Numbered from the stretch's first letter, positions 16,355 to 24,133 are shown. The stretch is DNA of 64,000 nt from Pseudolabrys sp. FHR47 (GCF_005153485.1 NZ_CP039740.1:2297001-2361000), one strand, 5' to 3'. Program-made: numbers and translations. Notes: generated by a model not told the origin, from the sequence alone.

Positions 16355-16845
16355 GCCGCTTCGTCGTCGTCTTTTTCCGACGACGTTGCTTCCGCAATGC
16401 GGCGCTCCGCTACGTCATCGACAAAGTCGAGGTGGAAGCTTAGCTGATCCTCTGGGAAGACCTTGTTCATGTGCTCCACGTCGCACACGGCACGATAGAC
16501 ATCGTTGGCAATTCCATCGCGGCGCTGCCTGATTGCCTTTTGTCGCAGGTTGCTGGTTCCGCCGCTGTCCGTGTCAAACCAAAGCGGGATCTGAACCCCG
16601 TTTTCAATAATCTTCACGCACTGTTTCGCACGATAGCTAAACCCGCCGTCATCACGACGGATCGCAGTTCGAAGTGCGCTGGTTACCTGCTTTCGCAAAA
16701 GCTTGCGGAGGTCTTGGGGGCGAGGGGCAAGCTTATTGTTTTCGAGTGCCCAAGCCAAAAAATCGTCGGGATTAATAGCGTCTGCACCTGTCGCCTGTTC
16801 AAACTCATCCCAAGCGCGGAGAACCTGTTCATCGAAGTTTGCCAT
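16351..16845 (-). CDS. Unknown 164-aa protein of the toxin-antitoxin module
   Basis: A soluble protein starting MANFDEQVLRAWDEFEQATG, with a basic middle part (LRKLLRKQVTSALRTAIRR) and an acidic tail (EKDDDEAA). I recognise no catalytic motif. ATG 16845 was chosen because AGGGAAC lies in front of it and because the longer version would run into the antitoxin gene; the gap to that gene is 11 bp. It is the third gene of a tight minus-strand operon after the HigB-like toxin and the HTH-ImmA protein, so it may take part in the same module. Confidence 0.7.
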   Translation of the reverse strand: MANFDEQVLRAWDEFEQATGADAINPDDFLAWALENNKLAPRPQDLRKLLRKQVTSALRTAIRRDDGGFSYRAKQCVKIIENGVQIPLWFDTDSGGTSNLRQKAIRQRRDGIANDVYRAVCDVEHMNKVFPEDQLSFHLDFVDDVAERRIAEATSSEKDDDEAA

Positions 16846-16856
16846 TGGTCTGTTCC

Positions 16857-17999
16857 CTATAATCCGGTGGGGCATACGCGGCCCCATCCATCAACAAATT
16901 TCCAATCGAATAGATACTCACGGATGCTGGTCTGATATTTCCGGAGCCAGCCATAGTTCTTTCTACGGTGCTGAATTTGACCGATGACTATAGTCGGGTG
17001 AATGCCAAGGCGTCCTGAAAAGGCAATGACGTCTTGCTCAGAGATGAATTTGCCCTTTCTAATAAGGAAGGACTCAAGCTGGTGCTGAGGAATGCAAAAT
17101 TCCGTTGCAGCCTTGTCAGCTATAATTTCCTCTTCGGGTCTGTTTTCTAAATCGACATCCGGCCCAATTTCATCTACCGGAGAAAATGTTTCTTCGCGCC
17201 CGTCGCCGCGCAAAACATGTTCAATCTCGTGGCGCAGAACGAATGCAAAATTATCAAGACGATCCAGCCTTGTGGTCATGCCGATTGCAGGTTGTCCATC
17301 AATCCAGACGCACACGCCGTCTATTTTGGACCCCGGCAATGACTCCACAAGTGCAAAGCGAACGCCGCAACGGCGCAACAATTCAGGAATCTGCGAAAGG
17401 TCATCTTTATCCAAAAGATGCGAACGGATGATGGGCAGATGGTCCCGCAGCTTCTCTTCGGAGAAAAGCGGAGCATCTATCATCTCGGCTATCTTCATTA
17501 CGCGGTGCAGCCACGTATACTGTAGTTCTGTTGTCTGCGAATAGTCGCTGCCTTTTCTGGCAGCGTGCGCGCCAACCTTTCCATGTCCAATGAACGGGAT
17601 GTCCTCCACTCGGTTCTTTCCAAAGAACCGCAGCATTTGAGCATCAAGCAAACTTGGTTCGGTTTCTTCGATCCACCCGCGCTTTATCATTTCGCGAACG
17701 GGAAAGTGAGCAAGCCATGACGCACGCGTCCGAACGCCCGGGTCAACAGGCTTCACCTGATTGAGGTCGTACATCTTCTGCAAGTTCGCGAAAAAGTCAG
17801 CGGGCATGTCAAAAGCCGCGCCCAGTCGCGCAGCAAGGTCAGGGGTAATGCTGGTCTTGCCGGTCAGCAGGGGGTTCAACTGTTGCGGAGACATTCCAAG
17901 GATGTAAGCGAGGTCTGCCTGCTGCCATCCACGGGCAGTCAACTCCTCGACGATGAACGTCCCGGGATGCTCCACAGGGGCAGGTTTCGGATTGCTCAT
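16857..17999 (-). CDS. HigA-type HTH / ImmA-IrrE metallopeptidase fusion (antitoxin)
   Basis: A 380-residue protein with an N-terminal XRE helix-turn-helix of HigA type (HPGTFIVEEL, WQQADLAYILGMSPQQLNPLL, residues about 12-80). A C-terminal ImmA/IrrE zinc-peptidase domain has the motif RHEIEHVL (HExxH) near residue 255 and the downstream acidic segment EEEIIADKAATEFCIP that supplies the third ligand. The fusion is known for antitoxins and phage or ICE regulators: the HTH represses the operon and the peptidase may cleave a regulator. The start overlaps the toxin stop by one base (TGATG). Confidence 0.88.
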   Translation of the reverse strand: MSNPKPAPVEHPGTFIVEELTARGWQQADLAYILGMSPQQLNPLLTGKTSITPDLAARLGAAFDMPADFFANLQKMYDLNQVKPVDPGVRTRASWLAHFPVREMIKRGWIEETEPSLLDAQMLRFFGKNRVEDIPFIGHGKVGAHAARKGSDYSQTTELQYTWLHRVMKIAEMIDAPLFSEEKLRDHLPIIRSHLLDKDDLSQIPELLRRCGVRFALVESLPGSKIDGVCVWIDGQPAIGMTTRLDRLDNFAFVLRHEIEHVLRGDGREETFSPVDEIGPDVDLENRPEEEIIADKAATEFCIPQHQLESFLIRKGKFISEQDVIAFSGRLGIHPTIVIGQIQHRRKNYGWLRKYQTSIREYLFDWKFVDGWGRVCPTGL

Positions 18000-18295
18000 C
18001 AGTGGTAGTCCTCAATCGCTATAATCGTGGCCGTCTGGGGATTCGTTGTTTCGTCCAACGTAAAAACCATACGGAACTGGTCGTTCAGCCGGATTGACCT
18101 CTGTCCGTCCCGCGCGCCCTTGAGGCGCTCGTAATGGAGGCTTTTCCAGGTACGCAACGCGCGGTCGTCCGGCGCGGCTCGTAAAACAGTCAATTTCCGA
18201 CGCGCGGACCTTATTACCGCCACCGGGAAACGGGTTTTTCCCGCTTCATCGGTCTCGATAAGGCTCAAATCAGGGGTCGAAAACAGCACATCCAT
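17999..18295 (-). CDS. HigB/RelE-superfamily toxin
   Basis: A 98-residue protein. The core TWKSLHYERLKGARDGQRSI then RLNDQFRMVFTLDE matches HigB-type toxins of the RelE fold (ribosome-dependent mRNA endonucleases): LHYERLKG near residue 53, the basic patch with Arg residues, and an aromatic/His C terminus (IEDYH). The toxin gene precedes the antitoxin gene, the usual higBA order, with a one-base overlap. It lies next to the internal end-like sequence of the transposon at 18351. Confidence 0.85.
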   Translation of the reverse strand: MDVLFSTPDLSLIETDEAGKTRFPVAVIRSARRKLTVLRAAPDDRALRTWKSLHYERLKGARDGQRSIRLNDQFRMVFTLDETTNPQTATIIAIEDYH

Positions 18296-18350
18296 CCCGC
18301 CTTATTGCATTGATTCACATAGCATTCAACACCGATAAAGGCAATGGCTT

Positions 18351-18361
18351 AAACTGACCCA
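18351..18361 (-). repeat. Internal transposon-end-like sequence
   Basis: AAACTGACCCA is identical to the inner-to-outer part of the right inverted repeat (20140-20150) and inverted relative to the left end. It lies between the toxin gene promoter side and the transposase, so the cargo at 15836-18361 is itself framed by facing end sequences. Confidence 0.6.
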
Positions 18362-18402
18362 TATGCTTGACAGAAGGCGATTTGTGCAGTAGGTTCCCCA
18401 GC

Positions 18403-19440
18403 ATGAACAAGCTGGACCCGAAGACCCGCGCTCAAATCCTGACCCTGCTCTGCGAGGGAATGGCCATCCGCGCCATTACGCGGGTCACCGGGGCGAGCAA
18501 AAACACCGTGGCGAAGCTACTGGCGGACGTGGGGCAGGCCTGCGCCGCCTACCATGACCAACACGTCCGGGGCTTGACCTCGCAACGTATCCAGATGGAT
18601 GAAATCTGGTCGTTTGTTTACGCCAAGAATGACAACGTGAAGCGCGCCAAGTCCGCCCCGGCGGATGCCGGTGACGTCTGGACGTGGACCGCGATCGACG
18701 CGGACAGCAAGCTTCTGGTTTCATGGCTTGTGGGCGACCGTACAACGTACAGCGCGCTGCGTTTCGTGGATGACCTAAAGTCGCGCCTCGCGAACCGCGT
18801 CCAGCTTACCAGCGACGGCCACAGGCCTTATTTGCAGGCCGTGGATACCGTGTTCGGCGCTGACGTTGATTACGCGATGCTCAACAAGATTTACGGCGCT
18901 GCCCCGAGCGGCGAGCGTCGCTACAGCCCGGCGGTTTGCATCGGCGCTCAGAAAAAGCGCGTCACCGGCAACCCGGACGTGAGGCACGTCAGCACGTCAT
19001 ATGCGGAACGCCAGAATCTGACGATGCGGATGCATATGCGTCGCTTCACGCGGCTGACCAATGCATTTTCAAAGAAGATCGAAAACCACACTGCGGCGGT
19101 CGCACTGCACACGATGTATTACAACTTCGTCCGCATTCATCAGACATTGAAGATAAGCCCGGCCATGGCCGCTGGCGTCACGGATCGCCTTTGGGATGTT
19201 TCGGACATCGTAGCGGTTCTGGAAGCTTGGGAAGCCGAGCGCGTAACTGAACCGACGTTCGACGTTGAAGCCAACAAGATCGGCGAGGGGCATTTCGTCC
19301 GCGTCACATTTCGGAGCGGCGAAACCGAAGCGGTCTATGGGTTTGCAGACAAGGCGGCAGCAATCAAATGGATCAGGTGCGAGGCGGTCGTTTGGCTTTG
19401 GCAGCAACGTCAGGAGTCTTTTAAGAAGTTCGGCGTGTAG
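18403..19440 (+). CDS. IS1-family-like transposase
   Basis: A 345-residue DDE-type transposase. The N-terminal MNKLDPKTRAQILTLLCEG plus VTGASKNTVAKLLADVG is a helix-turn-helix DNA-binding region. The catalytic part has Asp in MDEIWSFVYAK and TAIDADSKLLVSWLVG, then DGHRPYLQAV, and the C-terminal HVSTSYAERQNLTMRMHMRR then LTNAFSKKIENH, where the Glu completes the triad. The single continuous frame (no frameshift) matches the ISMhu11-like branch. ATG 18403 is preferred to a TTG 36 bp upstream. No stop or frameshift is seen, so it is probably functional. Confidence 0.88.
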   Translation: MNKLDPKTRAQILTLLCEGMAIRAITRVTGASKNTVAKLLADVGQACAAYHDQHVRGLTSQRIQMDEIWSFVYAKNDNVKRAKSAPADAGDVWTWTAIDADSKLLVSWLVGDRTTYSALRFVDDLKSRLANRVQLTSDGHRPYLQAVDTVFGADVDYAMLNKIYGAAPSGERRYSPAVCIGAQKKRVTGNPDVRHVSTSYAERQNLTMRMHMRRFTRLTNAFSKKIENHTAAVALHTMYYNFVRIHQTLKISPAMAAGVTDRLWDVSDIVAVLEAWEAERVTEPTFDVEANKIGEGHFVRVTFRSGETEAVYGFADKAAAIKWIRCEAVVWLWQQRQESFKKFGV

Positions 19441-20054
19441 TTGTGAATGGATGCAAACTCTTTCAAGTGTGATCGCGTGACCACAGTATCGAGATTCGGA
19501 TTCTTCTTAAGCATGTCATATTGGATATGTTTCGACATTGGACCTGAATAGTGAGGTTCAAATTTCAACTCTCCTTTTTGAATTGCCGAAGAGAGAGCGT
19601 AGTACCAAGCAGTCACATTTTTTGACATGGAAATTCCCGGTTCTTCATCAGACCATAGGAATGCGGCTTGTTTCAATGAAAGTCGATCGACGTGGCTCCA
19701 TGCGCCGTAATTCGGCGTTCTGGCAGATGCCAATCGAGATTCAGTTTTCAGGGTGTGAATTTCAAATGCGGTCGCCGCACTGAGGTCCGCATACATCTGG
19801 GCTTGCGTTTCGATTATGCTCCAAATGAACAGAACTAAAGCCGCAAGAAACGGAGCAAGCGCTAACCAGAAATATCCAGATGCGCTTGATGTCATCGTTG
19901 ACAAGTCTCCTCGCAGTCCCGCCACAATGACCGTTCCCAAGGCGGTGAGCACCGCTGCGAGCGTCTTCTTGTTCCAGCCGAAGGAACTAATGGTCTCGCG
20001 ACCTGCAGTTTTGAGGACTTTCTGCCAGTAATAGGACATACGGAACTGTCCCAT
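19410..20054 (-). CDS. Two-span membrane protein of unknown function (transposon cargo)
   Basis: A 214-residue protein with two predicted helices (TLAAVLTALGTVIVAGLRG and FWLALAPFLAALVLFIWSII), then a hydrophilic C-terminal half containing LSLKQAAFLWSDEEPGIS, a segment that may form a binding domain. The architecture (two spans plus soluble domain) recalls SLATT-like defence effectors, but I cannot assign the family. Its last 31 bp overlap the end of the transposase gene on the other strand. The start is uncertain: the ribosome site GGAGG sits only 2 nt before ATG 20054, and ATG 20039 is an alternative. Confidence 0.65.
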   Translation of the reverse strand: MGQFRMSYYWQKVLKTAGRETISSFGWNKKTLAAVLTALGTVIVAGLRGDLSTMTSSASGYFWLALAPFLAALVLFIWSIIETQAQMYADLSAATAFEIHTLKTESRLASARTPNYGAWSHVDRLSLKQAAFLWSDEEPGISMSKNVTAWYYALSSAIQKGELKFEPHYSGPMSKHIQYDMLKKNPNLDTVVTRSHLKEFASIHNYTPNFLKDS

Positions 20055-20114
20055 CGCCTCCGGCGGCTGCCAAGGGGCGGAGGGCCGAATCCCGATAACT
20101 GTCTGTTAATCTTC

Positions 20115-20137
20115 GCCCGCTCCGGGCTGCCTTTTTT
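20115..20137 (+). terminator. Outward-facing terminator in the transposon right end
   Basis: A short GC stem (GCCCG / CGGGC, 3-nt loop) followed after four bases by six T residues at 20132-20137. It would stop plus-strand transcripts leaving the transposase before they enter the flanking gene. The stem is short, so strength is uncertain. Confidence 0.45.
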
Positions 20138-20154
20138 CAAACTGACCCACTACC
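20136..20154 (-). repeat. Transposon right inverted repeat
   Basis: TTCAAACTGACCCACTACC is the exact inverted copy of the left end and is directly followed by the second target-duplication copy. Confidence 0.9.
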
Positions 20155-20162
20155 CCCGCTTG
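20155..20162. repeat. Target-site duplication, right copy
   Basis: CCCGCTTG is identical to 15828-15835. Its last three bases (TTG) are also the first half of the -35 hexamer of the downstream LexA-type promoter. Confidence 0.88.
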
Positions 20163-20201
20163 ACGTTAGAACAGAAAGTGAACTATGTTCTCTCTACGTT
20201 C
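20160..20201 (+). promoter_or_regulatory. SOS promoter with two LexA boxes
   Basis: The -35 hexamer TTGACG (20160-20165) is followed after 18 bp by the -10 hexamer TATGTT (20184-20189). Box 1 at 20169-20183 is GAACAGAAAGTGAAC (GAAC-N7-GAAC) and fills the spacer. Box 2 at 20187-20201 is GTTCTCTCTACGTTC (GTTC-N7-GTTC) and overlaps the -10. Both match the alphaproteobacterial LexA operator exactly, in opposite orientations 3 bp apart. Such placement gives repression by LexA and induction by DNA damage. The lexA promoter at 62358-62386 has the same design. Confidence 0.85.
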
Positions 20202-20215
20202 TTGTGGAGGGTCAC

Positions 20216-20314
20216 ATGTTCAAGATCGTCGTTCAGGAAGCCGCCACGCTTGCCGCCCTGTCGCTGTTCGTCGGCATGGTCGCGATCTGGTCCCAGGTCA
20301 TCGGGAATCTCTGA
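20216..20314 (+). CDS. Putative SOS-induced 32-aa single-span membrane peptide
   Basis: The reading frame has a strong GGAGG ribosome binding site 5 nt before ATG 20216 and codes MFKIVVQEAATLAALSLF followed by VGMVAIWSQVIGNL. Residues about 9-28 form one hydrophobic helix; the N terminus has a Lys and a Glu, and the tail is short and polar. It lies 15 bp after the second LexA box, so it is very probably the gene that this SOS promoter serves. By size, topology and control it parallels SidA of Caulobacter, a 29-aa SOS-induced membrane inhibitor of cell division. Sequence homology to SidA is not claimed. The alternative is that the boxes serve another, longer transcript. Confidence 0.78.
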   Translation: MFKIVVQEAATLAALSLFVGMVAIWSQVIGNL

Positions 20315-20686
20315 AAGATCGGTTGCCTGTACCGGTCTCGGGTTAGTGTCTCGCCGTGCGTTCCAGTTGAGAGTTTCACGTTTAGCCAACGTGTCTGTTG
20401 CGTACCACTGCTGTCTGTAGCGTAGCCCGCGTCTAGTCATGTCCGGCCGGCGTTCCCCGACGCCTTCGCCGGCATGACGGGTCGGTTCGCGCGATAAAGG
20501 TCGAGGGTTCCGGCTGTCCATGCCGCCTGGGGATCGGGCGGGAGGACGGGCCGGCCCTGTATGCCTCGTGCCCTGTGTAAAATCGGCAGAACCGGCAGCG
20601 ATGCGCCGGCGAGGGTGGACGAGGCGGCCGCGTGTCCCCACTGTGGGGACCCAAGGGAATCGCTTCAAAGCCGCCGAACGCACATC
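20315..20686. other. Gene-free spacer before dnaE with a palindromic repeat and a hairpin
   Basis: This 372-bp spacer holds no coding region I can support. It contains an inverted repeat at 20436-20478 (listed separately) and, at 20634-20650, a 7-bp stem with 3-nt loop (GTCCCCA ctg TGGGGAC) in the presumed dnaE leader. The dnaE start has no obvious ribosome binding site. Confidence 0.5.
20436..20478. repeat. Palindromic intergenic repeat (GTCATGnCCGG type)
   Basis: GTCATGTCCGGC at the left pairs with GCCGGCATGAC at the right around an 18-20 nt centre. It belongs to the same kind of element as 13286-13350. Confidence 0.6.
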
Positions 20687-23600
20687 ATGGCCGATCTCGA
20701 TTTCGTGCATCTGCACGTTCATTCCGCATACTCGCTGCTCGAGGGCGCGCTGCCGATCGGCAAGCTTGCGGATCTGGCCAAGGCCGACAAGCAGGCGGCG
20801 CTGGCGCTGACCGACACCGACAACATGTTCGGTGTGCTGGAATTCTCCGAGAAGATGGCCGGCTCCGGCATCCAGCCGATCGTCGGCGTCGCGCTCGCCG
20901 TCGACTTTGGCGATACCGAGAACGGGCCGCGCGCCGCGCTTGCCGCCCATGAACGCCAGCGCCTTGTGCTGTTGGCGGCGAGCGAGGAGGGCTACCGCAC
21001 CCTGATGCGGCTCAATTCGCGCGCCTTCATGGAGTCGCCGCCGAACGAGCCGCCGCGCGCCCGCATCGAATGGCTGGAGGAGGAGCGCGCCGGCATCGAG
21101 AAGGGCATCATCGCGCTGACCGGCGGGCCGTCGGGGCCACTCGATCGTGCGATTGCCGCCGGGCAGAGCCAGGTCGCCGCGACGCGCCTCGACCGGCTCG
21201 CCGCGCTGTTCGGCGACCGTCTCTATATCGAGCTGCAGCGCCATGGCACCGCGGTCGAGCGCGGCGTCGAGAAGGTCTTGATCGATTTCGCCTATGAGCG
21301 TGGCATTCCGCTGGTCGCGACCAACGAGCCGTTCTTCGCCTCGAGCGCCGATTACGAATCCCACGATGCCCTGATCTGCATCGCCGAGGGCCGCTACGTC
21401 GCCGATGGCGAGCGCCGTCAGCTCACGCCCGAGCACCGCTTCAAGTCCCGCGCCGAAATGGTGGCGCAGTTTGCCGACCTGCCGGAGGCGATCGCCTCGA
21501 CGGTCGAGATCGCACAGCGCTGCGCCTTCCGGCCGAAGACGCGCAAGCCGATCCTGCCGCGCTTTGCCATGGGCACGGACGAGGCGACCGAACTGCGCCA
21601 GCAGGCCGAGGCCGGTCTCGCCCGCCGCATCGAAACCGCCGGCATCGCCGAAGGCTTCACCGAAAAGGACTACCGGGACCGGCTCGACTTCGAGCTCAAC
21701 GTCATCGAGAAGATGAAGTATCCCGGCTACTTCCTTATCGTGTCTGACTTTATCAAGTGGGCAAAGGATCACGGCATCCCGGTCGGCCCGGGCCGCGGTT
21801 CGGGCGCAGGCTCGTTGGTGGCCTATTCGCTGACCATCACTGACCTCGATCCCTTGCGCTTCGGCCTGCTGTTCGAACGCTTCCTCAATCCCGAGCGCGT
21901 GTCGATGCCCGACTTCGACATCGACTTCTGCCAGGACCGCCGCGAAGAAGTGATCCGCTACGTGCAGGAGCGCTACGGCCGCGATCAGGTCGCACAGATC
22001 ATCACCTTCGGCACTTTGCAGGCGCGGGGCGTGCTGCGCGACGTCGGCCGTGTCCTGCAGATGCCCTACGGTCATGTCGACCGGCTCTGCAAGATGGTGC
22101 CGCAGAACCCGGCGGCGCCGATCAGCCTCGCCAAGGCGATCGAAGACGAGCCCAAGCTGCAGGCCGAGGCCGAGAGCGATCCGACCGTGGCGCGCGCCTT
22201 CGCCATCGCCAGGAAGCTCGAGGGCCTGACGCGCCACGCCTCGACCCATGCCGCCGGCATCGTCATCGGCGACCGGCCGCTCAACGAGCTGGTGCCGCTT
22301 TATCGCGATCCCAAGTCCGACATGCCGGTCACCCAGTTCAACATGAAGTGGGTGGAGCAGGCGGGGCTGGTGAAGTTCGACTTCCTCGGCCTCAAGACCC
22401 TGACCACGCTCAAGACGGCGGTTGAGCTTCTGAAATTGCGCGGGGTCGAGGTCGATCTCGGCGCCATCCCGCTCGACGACAAGAAGACCTACGACCTTCT
22501 GACCCGCGCCGAAGCGGTCGGCGTGTTCCAACTGGAAAGTCAGGGCATGCGCCGGGCGCTGCTCGACATGAAGCCCGACCGTTTCGAGGACATCATCGCG
22601 CTGGTCGCGCTCTATCGCCCGGGCCCGATGGCGAACATCCCGACCTACTGCGCGCGCAAGCATGGCGACGAAGTGCCGGAATACATCCACCCGAAACTGG
22701 AGCCGGTGCTGAAGGAAACCTTCGGCGTTATCGTCTACCAGGAGCAGGTGATGCAGGCCGCGCAGTTGCTCGCCGGCTATTCGCTCGGCGACGCCGACTT
22801 GCTCCGCCGCGCCATGGGCAAGAAGATCCGCTCCGAGATGCAGAAGCAGGGCTCGATCTTCGTCGAGGGCTGCGCCAAGAACGATATTCCGAAGGCGCAG
22901 GCCGAAGCGATCTTCGAACTGCTCGAGCGCTTCGCCGACTACGGCTTCAACAAGTCGCACGCCGCAGCCTACGCGCTGGTCGCCTACCAGACCGCCTATA
23001 TGAAGGCGAATTACCCGGTCGAATTTCTTGCTGCTTCGATGACCCTCGACATGGGCAACACCGACAAGCTGTCGGAATTCCGCGCCGAGGCCGAGCGTCT
23101 CGGCATCAAGGTCGAGCCGCCATCGGTCAACCGTTCCGGCGTCGAATTCGGCGTCGAAGGCAACACCATCATTTACGCGCTCGCGGCGCTCAAAGGTGTC
23201 GGCCGCCAGGCGGTGGAATCGATCGTCGAAGCGCGGGGACAGAAGCCGTTCGCCGATCTCGCCGACTTCGCCGCGCGCATCAATCCGCGCGCCGTCAACA
23301 AGCGCGTGCTGGAAAGTCTCGCCGCCGCCGGCGCCTTCGACGAGTTCGACAAGCACCGCGCCCGCGTCTTCGCGGCGATGGACAAGGTGATGGGCATCGC
23401 CCAGCGCACCCACGAGACGCAGGCCGTGGGCCAGAACGATTTCTTCGGCGGCTCCGGCAAGGCTGAGCCGATCGCGATGCCGAATGTCGAGCCGTGGTTG
23501 CCGGCCGAGCGCCTCAAGCGCGAATACGAAGCGATCGGTTTCTTCCTCTCCGGCCATCCGCTCGACGATTACGCCGCCGTGCTCAAGAAGATGCGCGTGC

Positions 23601-24133
23601 AGAGCTGGGCCGAGTTTTCGCGCGCCGTGAAAAGCGGTGCCACCGCCGGCAAGGTCGCCGGCACCGTGGTGTCGCGGCAGGAGCGGCGCACCAAGACCGG
23701 CAACAAGATGGGGATTTTCGGCTTGTCGGATGCTTCCGGCGCCTACGAGGCGGTGATCTTCTCCGAAGGCCTCGCCGAATATCGCGATCTGCTCGAACCC
23801 GGCAAAGCCGTGCTGATGGTGTTGTCGGCGGAAGTGCAGGGCGATGAGGTGCGCGCCCGCATCCAGTCGGCCGAACCGCTCGACCAGGCCGCCGCCAACC
23901 TGCAGAAGGGCTTGCGCGTGTTCCTGCGCGAAGCCGCGCCGCTCGAGGGCGTCGCCAAGCGGCTCGAGCCGGCGCCGCCGCGCGCCAGCGGCGCCGGCGA
24001 GGTCAGCATGATCCTCCTGCTGGCGCAGGGCCGCGAGGTCGAGATCAAGCTCGATGGGCGCTATAAGGTATCGCCGCAGATCGCCGGCGCCATCAAGGCG
24101 GTGCCCGGCGTCGTGCAGGTCGAGGCGCTCTGA
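20687..24133 (+). CDS. dnaE: DNA polymerase III alpha subunit
   Basis: Replicative polymerase of 1148 residues. The PHP domain starts at the N terminus (FVHLHVHSAYSLLEGALPIG). The polymerase core has the catalytic aspartates in MPDFDIDFCQDRREEVI near residue 405, the fingers follow, then a helix-hairpin-helix region (INPRAVNKRVLESLAAAGAF) and a C-terminal OB fold (GKVAGTVVSRQERRTKTGNK). This is DnaE1, not the SOS-type DnaE2: it has the full PHP and replicative layout. ATG 20687 is chosen because conserved sequence begins there; the frame is open upstream but unconserved. Confidence 0.96.
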   Translation: MADLDFVHLHVHSAYSLLEGALPIGKLADLAKADKQAALALTDTDNMFGVLEFSEKMAGSGIQPIVGVALAVDFGDTENGPRAALAAHERQRLVLLAASEEGYRTLMRLNSRAFMESPPNEPPRARIEWLEEERAGIEKGIIALTGGPSGPLDRAIAAGQSQVAATRLDRLAALFGDRLYIELQRHGTAVERGVEKVLIDFAYERGIPLVATNEPFFASSADYESHDALICIAEGRYVADGERRQLTPEHRFKSRAEMVAQFADLPEAIASTVEIAQRCAFRPKTRKPILPRFAMGTDEATELRQQAEAGLARRIETAGIAEGFTEKDYRDRLDFELNVIEKMKYPGYFLIVSDFIKWAKDHGIPVGPGRGSGAGSLVAYSLTITDLDPLRFGLLFERFLNPERVSMPDFDIDFCQDRREEVIRYVQERYGRDQVAQIITFGTLQARGVLRDVGRVLQMPYGHVDRLCKMVPQNPAAPISLAKAIEDEPKLQAEAESDPTVARAFAIARKLEGLTRHASTHAAGIVIGDRPLNELVPLYRDPKSDMPVTQFNMKWVEQAGLVKFDFLGLKTLTTLKTAVELLKLRGVEVDLGAIPLDDKKTYDLLTRAEAVGVFQLESQGMRRALLDMKPDRFEDIIALVALYRPGPMANIPTYCARKHGDEVPEYIHPKLEPVLKETFGVIVYQEQVMQAAQLLAGYSLGDADLLRRAMGKKIRSEMQKQGSIFVEGCAKNDIPKAQAEAIFELLERFADYGFNKSHAAAYALVAYQTAYMKANYPVEFLAASMTLDMGNTDKLSEFRAEAERLGIKVEPPSVNRSGVEFGVEGNTIIYALAALKGVGRQAVESIVEARGQKPFADLADFAARINPRAVNKRVLESLAAAGAFDEFDKHRARVFAAMDKVMGIAQRTHETQAVGQNDFFGGSGKAEPIAMPNVEPWLPAERLKREYEAIGFFLSGHPLDDYAAVLKKMRVQSWAEFSRAVKSGATAGKVAGTVVSRQERRTKTGNKMGIFGLSDASGAYEAVIFSEGLAEYRDLLEPGKAVLMVLSAEVQGDEVRARIQSAEPLDQAAANLQKGLRVFLREAAPLEGVAKRLEPAPPRASGAGEVSMILLLAQGREVEIKLDGRYKVSPQIAGAIKAVPGVVQVEAL

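Larger units (their letters stand above)
15836..20154. mobile_element. 4.3-kb transposon with IS1-family-like transposase and toxin-antitoxin cargo
   Basis: The element is bounded by 19-bp perfect inverted repeats (15836-15854 and 20136-20154) and an 8-bp direct target duplication. It contains, in order: two small plus-strand genes, a minus-strand module (toxin, HTH-ImmA antitoxin, unknown 164-aa protein), an internal end-like sequence (18351-18361), the transposase, and an opposed two-span membrane protein gene. Base composition from about 16.4 to 20.0 kb is visibly more AT-rich than the flanks. All reading frames are intact and both ends are perfect, so insertion looks recent. The transposase resembles the long single-frame IS1-family branch (ISMhu11 group). 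Confidence 0.88.

Noticed and set aside
15836..20154. Prophage or integrative element as explanation of the AT-rich block
   Set aside because: No integrase, phage structural gene or tRNA attachment site; the perfect inverted repeats and 8-bp duplication fit a DDE transposon.
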